Assembly: GCA_031277805.1 (NCBI GenBank)
Contig: JAITLR010000009.1
Coordinates: forward strand, 558,001 to 622,000
Reading direction: 5' to 3'
Origin: Comamonas sp.
Lineage (GTDB): Bacteria; Pseudomonadota; Gammaproteobacteria; Burkholderiales; Burkholderiaceae_C
DNA length: 64,000 bases
Of this stretch, positions 62,194-64,000 are shown one piece after another. A program made the translations under genes and the position numbers. The notes below the pieces were generated by a model that was given only the letters and a program-made list of their open reading frames with translations, was not told where the DNA came from and searched no databases. How positions within the stretch are numbered: position 1 is the stretch's first letter; the number at the start of each line of letters is the position of its first letter.

Positions 62194-62940
62194 TCAATCG
62201 CCGTACATCTTCTGCTTGAGCTCACGACGCTGCTGCGCTTCCAGCGACAGCGTTGCCGTGGGGCGAGCCAGCAGACGGCCCACACCGATGGGCTCGCCGG
62301 TCTCGTCGCAGTAGCCATAGTCGCCAGCATCGATGCGGGCGATGGACTGGTCGATCTTCTTGAGCAGCTTGCGCTCACGGTCACGGGTGCGCAACTCCAG
62401 AGCATGCTCTTCCTCGATGGTGGCGCGGTCTGCAGGATCGGGCACCACCACGGTGTCCTCACGCAGGTTTTCTGCGGTTTCACCGGCGTTGACATGCATG
62501 TCGTTCTTGAGCGTAACCAGCTTGCGACGGAAGAACGCCAGCTGTGCGTCGTTCATGTAATCGTCATCAGACATGGCCAGCACGTCCGCATCGGTCAATT
62601 CCTCCACCGACTTGGTCTTCCAGGCATTGGCCAGCTTGGGATCTTTTTTGGTCGCAGCTTGCTTTGTGTTGGTCATAGCTTTCGTATCGCTCTTGGTTAC
62701 CGCAGCACTGGACTGTATAGGGACCAGAGGCGGAACTGTCGTTTTGGGCTGCCGCGCAGGAGGCTTTGCAGAACGTTGGGATTGTGATGTCGCGGAAGCT
62801 TTCCGCGGCGCAACGGGCGCCAGCTCCGGATTGCCCGGCGCGACGTCCACCAAAGAGGTCTTGGCGCTGCGGGTACGCAAAGCAAGCTCCGCCGCCTTGT
62901 CGGCTGCAGTCATGGGCTTGTCACGTTTCACAGCGTTCAC
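62194..62940 (-). CDS. dksA: RNA polymerase-binding factor DksA, N-terminally extended, reduced zinc finger
   Basis: 248 residues from GTG at 62940, which has AGGAG seven bases upstream. The first 88 or so residues are a basic Ala/Pro/Ser/Thr-rich extension. From MTNTKQ on it is a standard DksA: VLAMSDDDYMNDAQLAFFRRKL, the coiled-coil tip DPADRAT with the Asp-x-x-Asp-x-Ala residues needed for RNA polymerase, and ELRTRDRERKLLKKIDQSIARID. In the zinc-finger region only Cys211 remains; the other three positions are Thr214, Ser232 and Ala235. It modulates transcription with ppGpp. ATG at 62676 would give a 160-residue standard-size protein but lacks the strong ribosome site. Confidence 0.92.
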   Translation of the reverse strand: MNAVKRDKPMTAADKAAELALRTRSAKTSLVDVAPGNPELAPVAPRKASATSQSQRSAKPPARQPKTTVPPLVPIQSSAAVTKSDTKAMTNTKQAATKKDPKLANAWKTKSVEELTDADVLAMSDDDYMNDAQLAFFRRKLVTLKNDMHVNAGETAENLREDTVVVPDPADRATIEEEHALELRTRDRERKLLKKIDQSIARIDAGDYGYCDETGEPIGVGRLLARPTATLSLEAQQRRELKQKMYGD

Positions 62941-63111
62941 GTCCTGTCTCCTCACAGTACGGTGCACATTGCAAGGCCGGATTGCTCCAACCTCCTCTTC
63001 AGGGGCGGCATTGTAGCCATGCCGCCAACACTGTCCCCTCTCCGTTGCACATACCCCACAAATACAGGGTTGGTCTCCGGTCGAACCTCATCAGTTTGCG
63101 AGAGATATCGA

Positions 63112-63139
63112 ACAAAAAACGGCCTGCAAAGCAGGCCGT
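63112..63139 (-). terminator. Intrinsic terminator of the CobW-family gene
   Basis: On the minus strand ACGGCCTGC-TTT-GCAGGCCGT, a 9-bp perfect stem, is followed by five further T. It lies 30 bases after the stop and separates the GTPase gene from dksA. Confidence 0.88.
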
Positions 63140-63168
63140 CAGTCATTGTCAGCAATCAGCAAGCCAGG

Positions 63169-64000
63169 TCACACCAGACACTGGTCCAGCCCCTGCTTGA
63201 AGATGTCCTGCGGCAGGTCGATACCGATAAAGACCATACGGCTTTCGCGCTTTTCACCGGCCTCCCATTCAGGCCCCAGATCGCTGCCCATGAGCTGGTG
63301 CACGCCCTGGAAGATGACCTTGCGGCTCGTGCCCTTCATATCGAGCACGCCTTTGTAGCGCAGCATCTTGGGACCGTAGATATTGACGATGGCGCCCAGG
63401 AAGTCTTCCAGCTTGGCGGGGTCGAAGGCGCGATCGGCACGGTAGACAAAGCTCTTCACATCATCGTCGTGGTGATGGTGATGCGGGTGATTGCAGTGCT
63501 CGCCATGTTCGTGATCATGGTGCTCGTGGCCGCAATGCTCGTCGTGCTTGTGCTCATGGCCGTGATCGTGCTCACATTGGCCATGGTCATGGTCGCAGGC
63601 ACTGTGATCATGATGCTCATGGTCGTGCTCATCCTCCTTGAGGAAATCGGGGTCGATGTCCAGCTTGGCGTTCAGATTGAAGCCACGCAGGTCGAACACT
63701 TCGCTCAGGGGCACATCGCCAAAATGTACGGCGCGAATGGGCGCGCGCGGGTTCATGTGCTTCAAGCGATGAATCAGTGAATCCTTTTCAGCATCCGTCA
63801 CCAGATCGGTCTTGGACAGAAACATCTGGTCGGCAAAGCCCACCTGGCGACGCGCCTCCTGGCGGTCGTCGAGCTGCTGGTTGGCATGCTTGGCGTCCAC
63901 CAGGGTGATGATGGAGTCGATCAGATAGGTCTCGGCGATCTCGTCGTCCATGAAGAAGGTCTGGGCGACGGGGCCGGGATCGGCCAGGCCGGTGGTCTCG
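63169..64000 (-). CDS. CobW/COG0523-family GTPase with His-rich metal loop, 5' end missing
   Basis: The frame is open to the right window edge; about 277 residues are visible. The visible start reads ETTGLADPGPVAQTFF, the conserved switch region of COG0523 GTPases, followed by DQMFLSKTDL (NKxD-type motif with Ser). A stretch of about 60 residues at 63460-63640 is almost entirely His, Asp, Glu and Cys (HDHEHHDH, HDHGQCEHDHG and similar) and should bind Zn, Ni or Co. The C-terminal CobW_C domain has LRYKGVLDMKGTSRKVIFQGVHQLMGSDLG. COG0523 proteins act as metallochaperones, the ZNG1 type for zinc; the P-loop and GCICC motif would lie outside the window. Confidence 0.92.
   Translation of the reverse strand, partial: ETTGLADPGPVAQTFFMDDEIAETYLIDSIITLVDAKHANQQLDDRQEARRQVGFADQMFLSKTDLVTDAEKDSLIHRLKHMNPRAPIRAVHFGDVPLSEVFDLRGFNLNAKLDIDPDFLKEDEHDHEHHDHSACDHDHGQCEHDHGHEHKHDEHCGHEHHDHEHGEHCNHPHHHHHDDDVKSFVYRADRAFDPAKLEDFLGAIVNIYGPKMLRYKGVLDMKGTSRKVIFQGVHQLMGSDLGPEWEAGEKRESRMVFIGIDLPQDIFKQGLDQCLV

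Noticed and set aside
63460-63640. Open frame on the plus strand across the His-rich loop, rich in Val, Met and Leu (VIVVVMVMRVIAVLAMFVIMVL)
   Set aside because: The complement of CAT/CAC/GAC-rich DNA reads as hydrophobic codons; the apparent membrane protein is a shadow of the His-rich metal loop.

Overview
The window is chromosomal DNA of high GC content from a betaproteobacterium, most likely Comamonadaceae (Comamonas or a close relative). The inference rests on the complete dcw cell-wall/division cluster ending in lpxC, a class Ia ribonucleotide reductase with two ATP cones, a lysine/alanine-rich histone H1-like protein, the neighbourhood cobW-like GTPase / dksA / hslVU, and a GC-rich repeat starting CCCCCTGAGC at the 3' ends of many genes. 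I see no phage, insertion sequence, CRISPR array, tRNA or rRNA. Most of the window is core genome.

Layout. 1-4020 (+): a three-gene operon of poorly known proteins (large repeat-like protein cut by the window edge, PcfJ-like, DUF1266). 4121-6374 (-): NlpC/P60 lipoprotein and ffh. 6696-11656 (+): CcsA-type membrane protein, PP0621-type small protein, PilS/PilR-type two-component system, ampD. 12165-17367 (+): nrdA, nrdB with a strong NrdR operator pair, then the histone-like gene. 17543-24022 (-): sugar/adenosine kinase-like gene, DUF3426 zinc-ribbon protein, prmA, accC, accB, TlpA-type thioredoxin, a protein of unknown role. 24308-25714 (+): mpl. 25891-30195: a small unknown gene, yqcC-like, aroG with an aromatic leader peptide and attenuator, tldD. 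30669-31850 (-): rodA. 32046-38107 (+): YqiA-type esterase, RNB exonuclease, TonB-like protein, aroE, mtgA, ruvC. 38266-38682 (-): RcnB-like. 38885-57929 (-): small membrane protein, lpxC, ftsZ, ftsA, ftsQ, ddlB, murC, murG, ftsW, murD, mraY, murF, murE, ftsI, ftsL, rsmH, mraZ in reverse order of transcription. 58287-60229 (-): hslU, hslV. 60408-64000 (-): STAS-domain protein, dksA, CobW-family GTPase (cut by the right edge).

How the genes fit together. Peptidoglycan dominates: precursor synthesis (murC-G, ddlB, mraY), polymerisation and division (ftsI, ftsW, ftsZ, ftsA, ftsQ, ftsL, rodA, mtgA) and recycling (mpl, ampD). Lipid A and fatty acid precursors (lpxC, accBC), the shikimate pathway (aroG, aroE), DNA precursors and repair (nrdAB, ruvC), membrane protein targeting (ffh) and proteolysis (hslUV, tldD) complete a growth-related region.

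The strongest regulatory observations are an aromatic-rich leader peptide plus intrinsic terminator ahead of aroG, two NrdR boxes 31 bp apart over the nrdA promoter, a sigma-32-type promoter directly before hslV, and a promoter with a 17-bp operator-like palindrome between rodA and tldD that may drive a small RNA. Seven copies of one repeat all lie at gene 3' ends, in the same orientation as the gene they follow. The protein oddities are a DksA with one of its four zinc-finger cysteines and a long N-terminal extension, and a MurD with an acidic N-terminal extension of about 140 residues.
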